Origin: Cellulomonas sp. KRMCY2
GTDB taxonomy: Bacteria > Actinomycetota > Actinomycetes > Actinomycetales > Cellulomonadaceae
Length of the DNA stretch: 64,000 nt
Direction of reading: 5' to 3'
Assembly: GCF_000526515.1 (NCBI RefSeq)
Contig: NZ_JAGF01000001.1
Location: forward strand, 3,782,001-3,846,000
Within the stretch, counting starts at the first letter, position 1; the number at the start of each line of letters is the position of its first letter. The notes under the pieces are model-generated. The model ran no database searches. It was not told where the DNA came from and worked only from the letters and a program-made list of their open reading frames with translations. Of this stretch, positions 8,805 through 17,322 are shown piece after piece. The position numbers and the translations under genes are program-made.

Positions 8805-9729
8805 CGTTGTACCTAAAGTATCGAAGTTGGATCGCCGTGACGATCGCGATCAGCAGAAGTAGCACCCACGAGATCGCCGCCGCCTCCCCTGCCTTGAACT
8901 GGACGAACCCGTCGCGAATCAGCTTCGTCACCAGGGTGTCGGTCGAGAAGAGAGGTCCGCCTGCAGTCATCACGTAGACGAGGTCAAATATCTGAAGCGA
9001 CTGGATCGTCAGCATGAGAGTGACGAACATCGTCGTCGGCCGCAGTGCGGGAATCGTCACGTAGCGAGTGATGGCGACGGAGCCGGCTCCGTCGATCCGA
9101 GCCGCTTCGTAGAGCTCTCGCGGGATTCCCTTGATGCCTGCGACCAACACAATCATGGCGAACCCGACGCTCTTCCATACCGAGACCGCGATGATGGTCG
9201 GTAGTGCCCACTGGGTTGAGCTCAGCAGTCGAATCGGCTGCAGGCCCAGTCCCTGGGCGAGGCCGGACGCGAGGCCGATGTCCGGGTCGAGCAGGAATCG
9301 GAAGGCAAGCCCGACTGCGGTGAGCGAGACAACCGTGGGGAAGAAGAAGATGGAGCGGATCGCCCGCGAGCCGATTCCCTCACCGGACAGAGCCGTGGCC
9401 AGGAGCATGCCGATCACCACGATGAACACGACCGAGACCGCTGTGATCTCCACGGTGTGAAGCAGCGCACCCCAGAACCTCGGGTCGGCCGCGATGTGCC
9501 GGTAGTTCCCCCACCCGACCCAAGGTTGCTCAGCGGCTCCAATCGTCCAGTCGTGCAGGCTGTACCAGAACGACTGAAAGGTGGGGAAGGCGACGAACAC
9601 CCCCAGGATCATCAGGCTCGGGGCCATGAAGAGCCACGCGGGCTGCCAGCGGACACGTCCCCGGAACGGGGCCCGGGAAGCCGCGCTGGCTTCCCGGGCC
9701 CCGTTCCGCGCGGATGCTACTTCGTGCAT
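8794..9729 (-). CDS. sugar ABC transporter permease, MalF type
   Basis: 311-aa membrane subunit paired with the MalG-type protein. Transmembrane segments begin at about residue 32 (LFMAPSLMILGVF), and an EAA loop (ELYEAARIDGAG) is present near residue 215. The ATG at 9729 overlaps the end of the binding-protein gene by 13 bp. The first 25 codons are unusual: they consist almost entirely of a perfect 21-bp inverted repeat and encode an Arg/Ala-rich stretch. Either this hairpin lies inside the true coding region and limits translation, or translation begins downstream at a non-ATG codon. No better in-frame start before the first membrane helix was found. Confidence 0.92.
   Translation of the reverse strand: MHEVASARNGAREASAASRAPFRGRVRWQPAWLFMAPSLMILGVFVAFPTFQSFWYSLHDWTIGAAEQPWVGWGNYRHIAADPRFWGALLHTVEITAVSVVFIVVIGMLLATALSGEGIGSRAIRSIFFFPTVVSLTAVGLAFRFLLDPDIGLASGLAQGLGLQPIRLLSSTQWALPTIIAVSVWKSVGFAMIVLVAGIKGIPRELYEAARIDGAGSVAITRYVTIPALRPTTMFVTLMLTIQSLQIFDLVYVMTAGGPLFSTDTLVTKLIRDGFVQFKAGEAAAISWVLLLLIAIVTAIQLRYFRYNDAD
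9662..9708. repeat. perfect 21-bp inverted repeat at the malE/malF-type junction
   Basis: Arms 9662-9682 and 9688-9708 are exact reverse complements separated by a 5-nt loop. It lies 8 nt past the binding-protein start-side boundary of the permease, just after the binding-protein stop on the minus strand. Such a GC-rich hairpin would be extremely stable in mRNA. By analogy with the E. coli malE-malF intercistronic repeat it could protect upstream message and lower permease expression (inference). Confidence 0.85.
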
Positions 9730-10994
9730 CCTGTTGCCCCGTCAATGGCCGTCGTGGCCTCCTTGGCCGCGTCCGCGACAGCCGTGCCCCGTGTGATGCT
9801 CTGGATCATCGGGGTGTAGCCGTCGAGGTCGACGGCGCTGGCGTTCGGGACCTTGCCCGGGTAGAACCGCGCCCCAGCAACCTGGTCGGTGAAGACCGAG
9901 ACCACGGGATCAGCCTTGAGGCTCGCCTCGTCCGCGAGGTCCGTGCGGAAGGAGGGGAAGCCAGAGGCGAGGGAGAACTTCAGCTGGGCCACCTTGCCCG
10001 TGTAGTAGGCGAGGAACGCCTGCGCCTCGTCAGGATGTGCCGACTTGGCCGAGACGCCGATCGGTCCACTGCTTCCCAAAGTCACCGGGCCGTCGACCCC
10101 TGTCGGGATCGGAGCGATGCCCAGGTCGATCCCTGCGTCCTTGTAGCCGGCCGCCGCCCAGGGTCCATTCATCTCCATCGCGGCCTTGCCGGCCGAGAAC
10201 ACGGAGTCGGCCTCTGCACCGCTCAAGCCGACCGGTGAGATCTTGTCGTTCACGACGAGGTCCGCCCACGACTGAAGGCTGGCAATCCCCTCCTCGGTAT
10301 CGAGCTGGCTGCAACCATCGCCGTCAAGAATGGTGCCCCCGGCCATCCACTGCAGGATGGGCCACATCGGGATCGTGTCGTGGTCGGCAAGGACAAGACC
10401 GTACGTGTCGCCCGACGTCAGGGCCTTGGCGTCCGCCTGGAAGTCCTCGAGCGACGCCGGGGGTTCGGTGATCCCGCTCGCCTCGAGCAGGGCCTTGTTG
10501 TAGTAGAGGCTCAGCGTGGCGAAGTTGGCCGGAACGGCGTACAGGGTGCCGTCATAGCTGTACTGGTCCACCAGCTCGCTCGAGAACTGGTCCACGTTGA
10601 TCTCGGAGTCGCCGTCACCCGTGTTGGTGATCGGGATGATCGCGCTGGTCTCGACGAAGTGCGCGAGCGAGTTCCCGTCCAGCGTCGCGATATCCGGGCC
10701 GTCGGAGGTGAGCAGGGCCGAGGGAAGCTTCTGGTTCAGGGAGTCCCAGGGCTCAGCCGAGAACTCAACCTTGATCTCGGACTGGGAGGCATTGAAGTCG
10801 GCGACAATGGCCTCGTACGCCGGCCGGTCACCTCCGGTGAATCCCGTCCAGAACTGCAACGTGACGGCCTCTCCGTCGGCTCCGGACGCATCGGCCGTAG
10901 CAGACGGGTCGGAATTCGTCGAACCGCCCGAACAGGCGGCCAGTGCGACCGCTGCTGTCGCCAGCATCGCGGCAGTTGTGAGTGACTTGCGCAA
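9717..10994 (-). CDS. sugar ABC transporter substrate-binding lipoprotein
   Basis: 425-aa extracellular solute-binding protein of the CUT1 family. A lipoprotein signal with lipobox LAAC (Cys about residue 21) is followed by a Ser/Thr/Asp-rich linker and an SBP_bac-type bilobal domain starting at about residue 45 (LQFWTGFTGG). It is the first gene of the operon that continues through two permeases, GH1 and GH2. Expression is probably repressed by the downstream LacI protein through the operator-like site about 85 bp before the start codon. Ligand class (arabino- or galacto-oligosaccharide) is inferred only from the neighbouring hydrolases. Confidence 0.93.
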   Translation of the reverse strand: MRKSLTTAAMLATAAVALAACSGGSTNSDPSATADASGADGEAVTLQFWTGFTGGDRPAYEAIVADFNASQSEIKVEFSAEPWDSLNQKLPSALLTSDGPDIATLDGNSLAHFVETSAIIPITNTGDGDSEINVDQFSSELVDQYSYDGTLYAVPANFATLSLYYNKALLEASGITEPPASLEDFQADAKALTSGDTYGLVLADHDTIPMWPILQWMAGGTILDGDGCSQLDTEEGIASLQSWADLVVNDKISPVGLSGAEADSVFSAGKAAMEMNGPWAAAGYKDAGIDLGIAPIPTGVDGPVTLGSSGPIGVSAKSAHPDEAQAFLAYYTGKVAQLKFSLASGFPSFRTDLADEASLKADPVVSVFTDQVAGARFYPGKVPNASAVDLDGYTPMIQSITRGTAVADAAKEATTAIDGATGCTK

Positions 10995-11399
10995 AGTACT
11001 CTCCTTTGAGTATGGCGGCTCACCGGTGTGCGCGAGCCGGAAGCAGACGTGCCAGCATCGCGTCCGACGATCGAACTTGTTTAATCGATCAAGCGCGATG
11101 CTACGCCCGCACTTCCCCTCTCCGCAAGATGACGTCTGATTCCGTTACCTTCCTGAGATCTGCGGTGCTTGACGTTGACCTTCTACCGACGTACGCCCCA
11201 CCCGATCTTGCGGGCTGCCTGATGCTGAATCCCTCGGCCGGCGCTCCGGGAGCTGGCGGGCTCACCGCCCTCGCACCGGGGCGAAGGTCCGCTGTGCCGC
11301 AGCAGGCCCGCGTCCGAGGGCGCCCCCGCCGCCCGATCCGTCCTGAGCCCGGCGGGCCCGAGTCTGACCCCCCGTCACCCCAGAGCCCTGAGCCGACCG
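10995..11399. promoter_or_regulatory. upstream regulatory region of the ABC/GH operon
   Basis: About 400 bp without a convincing gene. The part next to the binding-protein gene should hold its promoter; it contains an AT-richer patch with the operator-like palindrome at 11080-11093. Beyond about 11110 nothing recognisable was seen until the transposase remnant at 11400. Confidence 0.5.
11080..11093. promoter_or_regulatory. putative LacI-family operator
   Basis: TTTAATCGATCAAG is an imperfect CG-centred palindrome of the kind bound by LacI/GalR proteins. It is 86-99 bp upstream of the binding-protein start codon. No second equally good copy was found by eye near the LacI or GH54 starts. Confidence 0.5.
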
Positions 11400-11610
11400 T
11401 CACGGTGCGCTGACAAGGAGGTCAACGATCCGCACGCTTCGGTCGAACACGTCCCAGCTCGCCGTGATCACGACGCGGTGGAGCGCTGCGTTGGCCTGCC
11501 GGTACCCACGACAGGTCAGACGGTGCCTGGTCGTCATGTCGGCAGACGCGTGGATCGGTGCGACGCTGCAGAGGCTCGACGCACGTGCCCTCGGCTCCCC
11601 ATATCGACCT
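11400..11610 (-). pseudogene. IS110-family transposase remnant (C-terminal part)
   Basis: About 70 codons matching the Transposase_20 region of IS110/IS116 elements: LCSVAPIHAS, then TTRHRLTCRGYRQANAALHRVV. The usual GG in the RGG(D/H)RQAN motif is altered, the N-terminal catalytic half is absent and the tail after ALHRVVI diverges. This is a decayed fragment, marking past insertion between two sugar operons. Confidence 0.65.
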
Positions 11611-11756
11611 CGCGCGTCCCTGTGACAAGCCCCGAGCGCCACCAGCGAAGGCCTGCAGCGGCATCCGGCAGAGTGGTCGATGACTGGCCCGGCGACGCTG
11701 GAAGGCCTGGTCGCGTGGTGGCCGCTGCGGCGCACCGTCCGCCGCTGAGACGGCAC

Positions 11757-12017
11757 TCATGCGAGGACCGCGGGCTTGAGAACGTCCTGGCACCACTGGC
11801 GGAACGTCGCGGGAGTGCTCCGCTGCGGTGTGCGCACCGCACCGTCGTCGAGGTCGGCGTCCTTGGCCATGGCCGTGGCACGCATGCCCTGGGCCATCGC
11901 CGTGGACATGCCGTTCTGGATCAGCCGGTCCTGGTGGGCCTCAGCCGGGATCGCAGCGCCGCCCGAACCGATCCGCAGGGCACCAGCCCGCTGGAGGGTC
12001 CTTGCGGCTCTCGTCAA
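11757..12017 (-). pseudogene. NmrA/NAD(P)-binding oxidoreductase C-terminal remnant
   Basis: The 86-codon frame has a C-terminus typical of NmrA-like NAD(P)H-binding proteins: an IPAEAHQ...NGMSTAMAQGM segment followed by RTP...TPATFRQWCQDVLKP. The Rossmann N-terminal half with its GxxGxxG motif is missing. It is probably a truncated remnant rather than a functional small protein; family assignment rests on motif recognition only. Confidence 0.5.
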
Positions 12018-12067
12018 CCCGACTCGGCGATCACCGTCATCTGGAGAACCGGTGCGGGTACTCGTAC

Positions 12068-13294
12068 CTACCTCGCCAGATGCCCTGCACGTTCGAGGGC
12101 GAGGGGGATCCTCCGCAGCACGGAGGCGTCGTACATCCCGTAGTTGTAGAAGTCGACCTGTGCCGCGCCGGAGTCCCAGCAGGCAGCAACCTTCGCGGCG
12201 AGATGCCCCGCCGAGGACGTGTCAGGGTGGCCGGGCCTCAGGACGACCCTGACCGGTACTCCCCCGGTGAGGGCGGTGATCGACGCCACGTCGGTCGCCA
12301 GCCGGCCTGTGTCGGTCGCATAGCCGAGCACGGTGTAGCTGTCGACGTGCTCTGCGATCGCGGCCGGGTCGATGGCCAAGCGCCAGGCCTGGTCCGCGGC
12401 CGGAGCCCCGGTCGGCGCACCGGAGGCGTAACCGAGCACCGCGCCCGTCAGGTCCATGAAGGACAGCGACTGCCCGGCGGACCGCACGCTATCGGCGACC
12501 ACGGCAGCCAGGTCCGCAACGGCCGCCGTTCGGGCCGCGAGCAGGCCCTGGACGTCGTCCCCACCAACCTCATGCATGGCATCTCGACTCGCCGGGATCC
12601 CTTCCGCGCCGGCGAACGCGTCCTGGATCCGACGCCGGACCCGTGCAGCGAGCCGCTCTGGGTCGCTGCCGAGGGCTGCCGCGCGCGCGCCGCAGTGGAC
12701 GCAGAAGCACAGTCCCAGGAGCGCTTCATCCCCCTCGCTCAGCGGGGTGAAGGACCGCTCGTGGTGGTGCCCGTGAGCGAACGTCTGGGCGCTCAGCGCC
12801 TCGGCGATGACGTCGAAGCCCCGCGACGCGACATCTCGTGCGAGGGCCGAAGCGTAGGCGACGACGTCGGGGTGGGACGGGCACAGGTTGGACATGAGGC
12901 GGTCATCGAAGCAGGTCCGGGTGGTTGCCTCGGGGAACGACTCCCCCAGCGAGCTGTTGTGCAGGAAGACGGTCCACGCCTCGACCGGTGGCCGTGGGCG
13001 TGCGGCCAGCAGTGCCGCGACGGCCAACCGTTCCTCGACGGGAGCGAGTCGCGGCTGGAGCCGCACGCCCGACCAGATCGCCTCGTCGGGATCGAAGAAC
13101 ACGCCGTCCGTGCGGTAGCGGACCCGCGGCTTGCGGCCGGCATGAGGGACGACATCGCGGGCCTGGTGGTAGGCCATCGCCAGGGCGAAGGAGCCGGTCC
13201 CCAGGCTCGCGCCGACCTGCACGACCTGCTCGACGCCCTCGTCGACGAGGTCGCTGGGGAATGCGTAGAGGCTGCTCGCTGAACGTGCTGTCAC
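12068..13294 (-). CDS. uncharacterised Ala-rich protein of the lactonase/kinase operon
   Basis: 408-aa protein not recognised. The GTG at 13294 was chosen because GGAAGG lies 6 nt upstream; the frame extends further but only as low-quality sequence antisense to nothing conserved. No signal peptide or membrane helices. Seen: a His cluster (AHGHHHE, about residue 170), a CFCVHC cysteine motif about 30 residues later that could bind metal, and alternating hydrophobic strands and Ala-rich helices compatible with a TIM barrel. It is the last gene of a nine-gene operon with a phosphotriesterase-like protein 71 bp upstream, so it is likely another hydrolase, lyase or isomerase in the same pathway (inference). 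Confidence 0.75.
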   Translation of the reverse strand: MTARSASSLYAFPSDLVDEGVEQVVQVGASLGTGSFALAMAYHQARDVVPHAGRKPRVRYRTDGVFFDPDEAIWSGVRLQPRLAPVEERLAVAALLAARPRPPVEAWTVFLHNSSLGESFPEATTRTCFDDRLMSNLCPSHPDVVAYASALARDVASRGFDVIAEALSAQTFAHGHHHERSFTPLSEGDEALLGLCFCVHCGARAAALGSDPERLAARVRRRIQDAFAGAEGIPASRDAMHEVGGDDVQGLLAARTAAVADLAAVVADSVRSAGQSLSFMDLTGAVLGYASGAPTGAPAADQAWRLAIDPAAIAEHVDSYTVLGYATDTGRLATDVASITALTGGVPVRVVLRPGHPDTSSAGHLAAKVAACWDSGAAQVDFYNYGMYDASVLRRIPLALERAGHLAR

Positions 13295-13365
13295 GGTCGG
13301 CCTTCCGGTCGGCGGCCCCGACGGGCCGGATCCTGACTCGGCTCTGTCAGGCGCGCTCCGGGCCC

Positions 13366-14310
13366 TCAGTAGGGCTCGGCGAAGGAGAAGTAGCGCTTGG
13401 GGTTCTCCACGAAGAAGAGCCGGACGAGCGCGTCGGCATCCTCGACGCTGAACCCGCGGTGACCTAGCTCGCTGCGGAAGCGGGGCAACCACGTCCCTGC
13501 GATGTAGTGCTGGCCTGGGCCGCCGGTGTATGCGGTGAGATCGGTCTTGCGCGCGAGGTCGCCCCCGATGAGGACCCGGTCCGCGTAGCCTGCCTCGACC
13601 ACCGCGAGGATCACCTCGATGCGGGTGCTCTCCGGCAGGTACTTGATCTTCGAGAAGCCGTCGTAGCACAGGTAGGTGCCGCGCGCGGCGATCTGCCCGT
13701 GCAGGAAGGGATCGGGGTTGCGCATGAGGTGGACGAGCCCGACCCGGGTGAGGTCGACGCCCTCATCCTCGAGCATGTCCAGCTGGGTCAGGGCCATCGT
13801 CCCGGTCTCGGTGTGGCCGTGCAGCGGGGCTCCGGTCCGCCGGTGGGCGCGCGCAGCAGCTCGCAGCACGCGATCCTCGACGGGCGAGACGCGGTTGTAG
13901 CTGGTGCCGTACTTGATCGCACCTGCACGGACGTCGGTGCCGTCCATCCCGGCCTCGACATCGGCGACGATCCGCTCCTCGAGGCCCTCCACGCTCACGT
14001 CGGCCAGGAGATCGTCGAACCACGCGCCCTTGTTGAAGCCTCCGCAGGCAATGATCTGCAGCCCGGTGGCCAGGGAGATCCGGCGGAGCTCCTCCGGGTT
14101 GCGGGAGTAGTCCCACGCGGAGGCCTCGTAGATGCTCCGCACGCCCACCGCGAGCGCAGCGCGCGCCTCCTCGAGCGCCGCGCTGGGGTCCAGGACCACC
14201 AGGTCCTCGTCGACGCGCTTGTCCGCTGGCGGCGCACCGATCAGGTGCTCGTGCGAGTAGGTGAAGCCGAGCTCGTCCGGGTGGATGTCGCCGGTGACCG
14301 TTCGGATCAT
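13366..14310 (-). CDS. phosphotriesterase-family metal-dependent hydrolase (probable lactonase)
   Basis: 314-aa amidohydrolase-superfamily protein of the phosphotriesterase-like group. Visible metal ligands are HEHL (residues 20-23), a Lys in IKYGTSY (about 155) that would be carbamylated, HTETG (about 188), a late His in VGLVHL (about 215) and Asp in IGGDLAR (about 268). Characterised relatives near sugar operons are sugar-lactone hydrolases. Its start overlaps the kinase stop (ATGA). With the adjacent FGGY kinase and creatininase-like protein it probably opens a lactone or cleaves an intermediate derived from the imported sugar; the true substrate cannot be read from sequence. Confidence 0.88.
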   Translation of the reverse strand: MIRTVTGDIHPDELGFTYSHEHLIGAPPADKRVDEDLVVLDPSAALEEARAALAVGVRSIYEASAWDYSRNPEELRRISLATGLQIIACGGFNKGAWFDDLLADVSVEGLEERIVADVEAGMDGTDVRAGAIKYGTSYNRVSPVEDRVLRAAARAHRRTGAPLHGHTETGTMALTQLDMLEDEGVDLTRVGLVHLMRNPDPFLHGQIAARGTYLCYDGFSKIKYLPESTRIEVILAVVEAGYADRVLIGGDLARKTDLTAYTGGPGQHYIAGTWLPRFRSELGHRGFSVEDADALVRLFFVENPKRYFSFAEPY

Positions 14311-15776
14311 GCCGATGCCTTTCGTTGTGCAGCGAGGATCTTCTCCGCGAGGTCCATGGACAGCCCTCGGACCAGCTCGTACCGACGGCGCCGCACGTCC
14401 CAGGCGGGGACACTCGCGGATCGCTGCGTGAATGTCTGAGTCGTCAGTGCGGGGCTCACGGCGTCACCGACCGCCCGCCAGCCCAGGACGGCGGCGCCGA
14501 GGGCGGACAGGTCCGGCTGGTCGAGCACGTCGACCGGCGTGCCGAGGATGTCCGCGATGACCTGCGGCCACGCGGCGATGCGCCCACCACCACCGGAGAC
14601 GATGACGCGTGACCATCTCTGGCCATCGAGCCGGTCAACCAGCCCCGCCAGGTCGAAGGCCACGGCTTCGAGCAGGGCGGCGACTATCTGCGCAGCCGTC
14701 GTTGCCGGCGTGATGCCCAGGATCGTCCCGGTAGCGGTGGGGACGTAGTCGGGGCTGCCAGTCCCTGCGAGGTAGGGCAAGAACATGAGCAGGTCACCGG
14801 GGTCCGGGTCGGGGCCCGCATCGGTGAGCGCATCGGACCCGACGAGCGAGCGCAGCCAGTTCAGCGCCAGGCCGCCGGTGAGCAGTGAGCCGAGCGCGAA
14901 CCAGGAGCCGTCTGCGGCAGGGTGCACGGTCAACGCGCCTTGGGCGTCCTGCGGCAGGCTCGGTCGCGGGCCTTCGCCGAGGGCGGCCATGAGGGTCACC
15001 GAGGTCCCGAGGGACACCGCGAGAGTGCCGGCCGACAGGCCGCCCATCCCCGCGAGCGCAGCCGCGACGTCACCTGACCCGGTGGCGATAGGGACGCCAA
15101 CGGGGAGGCCGGTGACGGCGGCGGCCTGCGCGTGCAGGCGCCCTGCGACCGCATCGCTGGCCAGTAGCGGCGGGAAGATCCGGCGCTCGAGGCCGACCGC
15201 GGCAATCAGCGCGTCGTCCCACTGCCCGTCACGCAACAGCAGCGAGTTGTATGCGTCTGTCGGATCGGTCGCCACGTCGCCGGTCAGCCCAAGGCGGAGG
15301 TAGTCCTTGGCGGACAGCCAGGCGGTGGCGCGCGTCATGGTCTCCGGGTCGTGCTCGCGCCACCACAGCAGGCTCGACAGTGCGAAGACGGTGCCCGGCT
15401 CGTTGCCCGTTGCTTCGAGGATCTGGCGCCGGATCTCGTCGGAGAGCCGCGCAATCTCGTCGGCGCCCCGCGGGTCGGCCAGCAGGAGCGCCGGACCCAG
15501 CGGCTTGTTCGCCTCGTCGACCAGGACCACCGAGCTCATGTTCCCGCTGAACCCGATGGTGCACACGCGCGTGAGGTCCACCTGGTCACCGAGGTCGGAG
15601 AGGGCGCGCAGCAAGGACGCCCACCAGACACCCGGGTCGGCCTGGACGCCATCGGTGTGCTCCTCGATCCCGTGGTGCGAGGCCGCGGCACCGGCGAGCT
15701 GACCGGCGCCGGTCAGCGCCGCCACCTTGACGCTCGTCGTGCCCAGGTCGATCCCCAGGCTCAGCGGAGATGTCAT
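14307..15776 (-). CDS. FGGY-family carbohydrate kinase
   Basis: 489-aa ATP-dependent sugar kinase. Seen: the N-terminal phosphate-binding loop GIDLGTTSVK (residues 8-17), a central GTSVTL and a C-terminal ISGGGGR-type adenosine loop (VSGGGGRIA, about 400). Length matches xylulokinase, gluconokinase and related proteins. Closest overall in pattern to xylulokinase-like members, but FGGY specificity cannot be assigned by eye. The start codon overlaps the GntR stop codon (ATGA), and its own stop overlaps the start of the phosphotriesterase-like gene, so expression is tightly coupled. Confidence 0.92.
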   Translation of the reverse strand: MTSPLSLGIDLGTTSVKVAALTGAGQLAGAAASHHGIEEHTDGVQADPGVWWASLLRALSDLGDQVDLTRVCTIGFSGNMSSVVLVDEANKPLGPALLLADPRGADEIARLSDEIRRQILEATGNEPGTVFALSSLLWWREHDPETMTRATAWLSAKDYLRLGLTGDVATDPTDAYNSLLLRDGQWDDALIAAVGLERRIFPPLLASDAVAGRLHAQAAAVTGLPVGVPIATGSGDVAAALAGMGGLSAGTLAVSLGTSVTLMAALGEGPRPSLPQDAQGALTVHPAADGSWFALGSLLTGGLALNWLRSLVGSDALTDAGPDPDPGDLLMFLPYLAGTGSPDYVPTATGTILGITPATTAAQIVAALLEAVAFDLAGLVDRLDGQRWSRVIVSGGGGRIAAWPQVIADILGTPVDVLDQPDLSALGAAVLGWRAVGDAVSPALTTQTFTQRSASVPAWDVRRRRYELVRGLSMDLAEKILAAQRKASA

Positions 15777-16594
15777 CGCAGAAGGGGTGAGAGCTGGCCG
15801 AGGCGCCGGCCGGCGTGGTTGTGGGCGTCGATCCGCATGGACACGGCGAACGTCTCGCCCCGGACGTAGGCGATCGAGTGCTCCGCTGCCGTCCCGTCAT
15901 GCAGGAAGGCGGTACGCACCACCTTCATCACCGGTCGGTTCTTGGGAAGCTCGAGAAGCGTTGCGGTCGCCGGAGGCGCCGTCTCGGCGCTCCAGCTCTC
16001 GTCGGCGGCGCACGGGCGCAAGGGCGAGCCGTCGGCGGTCCGGAGCTGCTCGTACAGGGATGTCTGCTCGATCCCGGTCCGGGTGAGCGTGCCGAACACG
16101 GCACAGGGCAGCCACGAGATGAGGTGGACGACAGGCTCGTCGTCGCCGACGATCACCCGTTCGACGCGCCACACGTCGCGCCCTGCCGGGATGGCAAGGG
16201 CAGTAGCGACGTCCTCCGGGGCGCCGACCACGTCCAGGGCGATGACCCGCTCCCGGGTGCTGCGACCGGCCTTGCGCAGGTCTTCGCTGAACGAGGGAAG
16301 CGTGCCGGTCCGGTTCGTGCGGATCGCCCGTTCGCTCTCAGCGACGAAGGTGCCCTTCCCCTGCCGCCGGACAACCAGCCCGCGCTGCTCGAGGTCGCGC
16401 AGCGCCTGCGTCGCAGTCGCCCGGGACACCCCCAGTCGCGCGACGATCTCCGGCTCGGAGGGGACGCGGGTCCCCGGATCGGCATCGGTGATCATCGAGG
16501 CGAGCCGATCGGAGATCTGGCGGTACCGCGCCACCGGGGACAGCGGGTCGATGGGGTCGAAGACATCGACGCCGATCGGTCGTGGCTCGCTCAC
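15773..16594 (-). CDS. GntR-family regulator, HutC/UTRA type
   Basis: 273-aa repressor. A winged helix-turn-helix occupies about residues 20-90 (YRQISDRLASMI...VSRATATQALRDLEQRGLVVRRQGKGTFV), followed by a UTRA effector domain that binds a small-molecule ligand. GTG at 16594 was chosen because it overlaps the upstream stop (GTGA); a longer frame to 16612 has no support. It is embedded in the middle of the operon it presumably regulates, between the creatininase-like gene and the kinase, implying autoregulation. Confidence 0.93.
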   Translation of the reverse strand: MSEPRPIGVDVFDPIDPLSPVARYRQISDRLASMITDADPGTRVPSEPEIVARLGVSRATATQALRDLEQRGLVVRRQGKGTFVAESERAIRTNRTGTLPSFSEDLRKAGRSTRERVIALDVVGAPEDVATALAIPAGRDVWRVERVIVGDDEPVVHLISWLPCAVFGTLTRTGIEQTSLYEQLRTADGSPLRPCAADESWSAETAPPATATLLELPKNRPVMKVVRTAFLHDGTAAEHSIAYVRGETFAVSMRIDAHNHAGRRLGQLSPLLR

Positions 16595-17322
16595 GAGACC
16601 GCGGCCTTCCACTGCTCGATGATCCCGCGGGCCACGCCCACCACATGCTCGACGACCCGCTCGCCCTTGTCCGCGGTCGCCGCCGTCGCGTCGCCGAAGA
16701 CGCCCGTGCTGCTCACCGCGTCCCAGCGGACCGGAGCACTGTCGAAGTGCGCAGGATAGGTCGGGTACTCACTGACGGCCCTGTCCATCTGCACGCACTC
16801 CTTCCGCAGGTGGAGCATGACCGAGGTCTCGATCTCGTCCGAGTGCATGATCGTCGGGTGGCTCTGCGGCGCCTCGCTCACCTGCCGGACGATGGTCGAC
16901 AGGCCGGGGTAGGCCATCGAGATGGCCGGCAGGCCGCCGGTCTCGGCCAGCACCCTCGTCGCCTTCTTCAGCGCGGCAACGTTGCCCAGATGGGCGGAGA
17001 ACAGGACGAGGCCCTTGACGCCGACCCGCTCCAGGCCGCGGGCGAGGTCGGTGACGAGGGCGACGATCGTCTCGTCGCTGATCGACAGGCTGCCGTCGAA
17101 GTGCTCCAGGGACCACACCTGGCCGTAGGGCATCACGGGCAGCTCGATCAGGTCGGCCGCCTCCGCGATCCGGCTGGACAGCTCCTCTGCGGCGAAGGTG
17201 TCCGTGCCGAGCGGCAGATGCGGGCCGTGCTCCTCGACGGCACCGAACGCCAGCAGCACCCACGGGGTTCGATCGACGGCGGCCCGGACCTCTGGCCAAG
17301 TCAGGTCGTTCCATCTGGTCAC
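16591..17322 (-). CDS. creatininase-family metal-dependent amidohydrolase
   Basis: 243-aa creatininase/MftE-like protein. The diagnostic metal site EEHGPHLPLGTD is at about residues 31-42, and HSDEIETS at about 160 gives further ligands. The GTG start overlaps the permease stop (GTGA). Family members hydrolyse creatinine or ring-opened analogues, process mycofactocin, or cleave 3-keto-inositol-type rings in sugar pathways; members inside Rbs-type importer operons are likely to act on a carbohydrate intermediate. The reaction here is undetermined, but coupling to a kinase and lactonase argues against creatinine. Confidence 0.88.
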   Translation of the reverse strand: MTRWNDLTWPEVRAAVDRTPWVLLAFGAVEEHGPHLPLGTDTFAAEELSSRIAEAADLIELPVMPYGQVWSLEHFDGSLSISDETIVALVTDLARGLERVGVKGLVLFSAHLGNVAALKKATRVLAETGGLPAISMAYPGLSTIVRQVSEAPQSHPTIMHSDEIETSVMLHLRKECVQMDRAVSEYPTYPAHFDSAPVRWDAVSSTGVFGDATAATADKGERVVEHVVGVARGIIEQWKAAVS

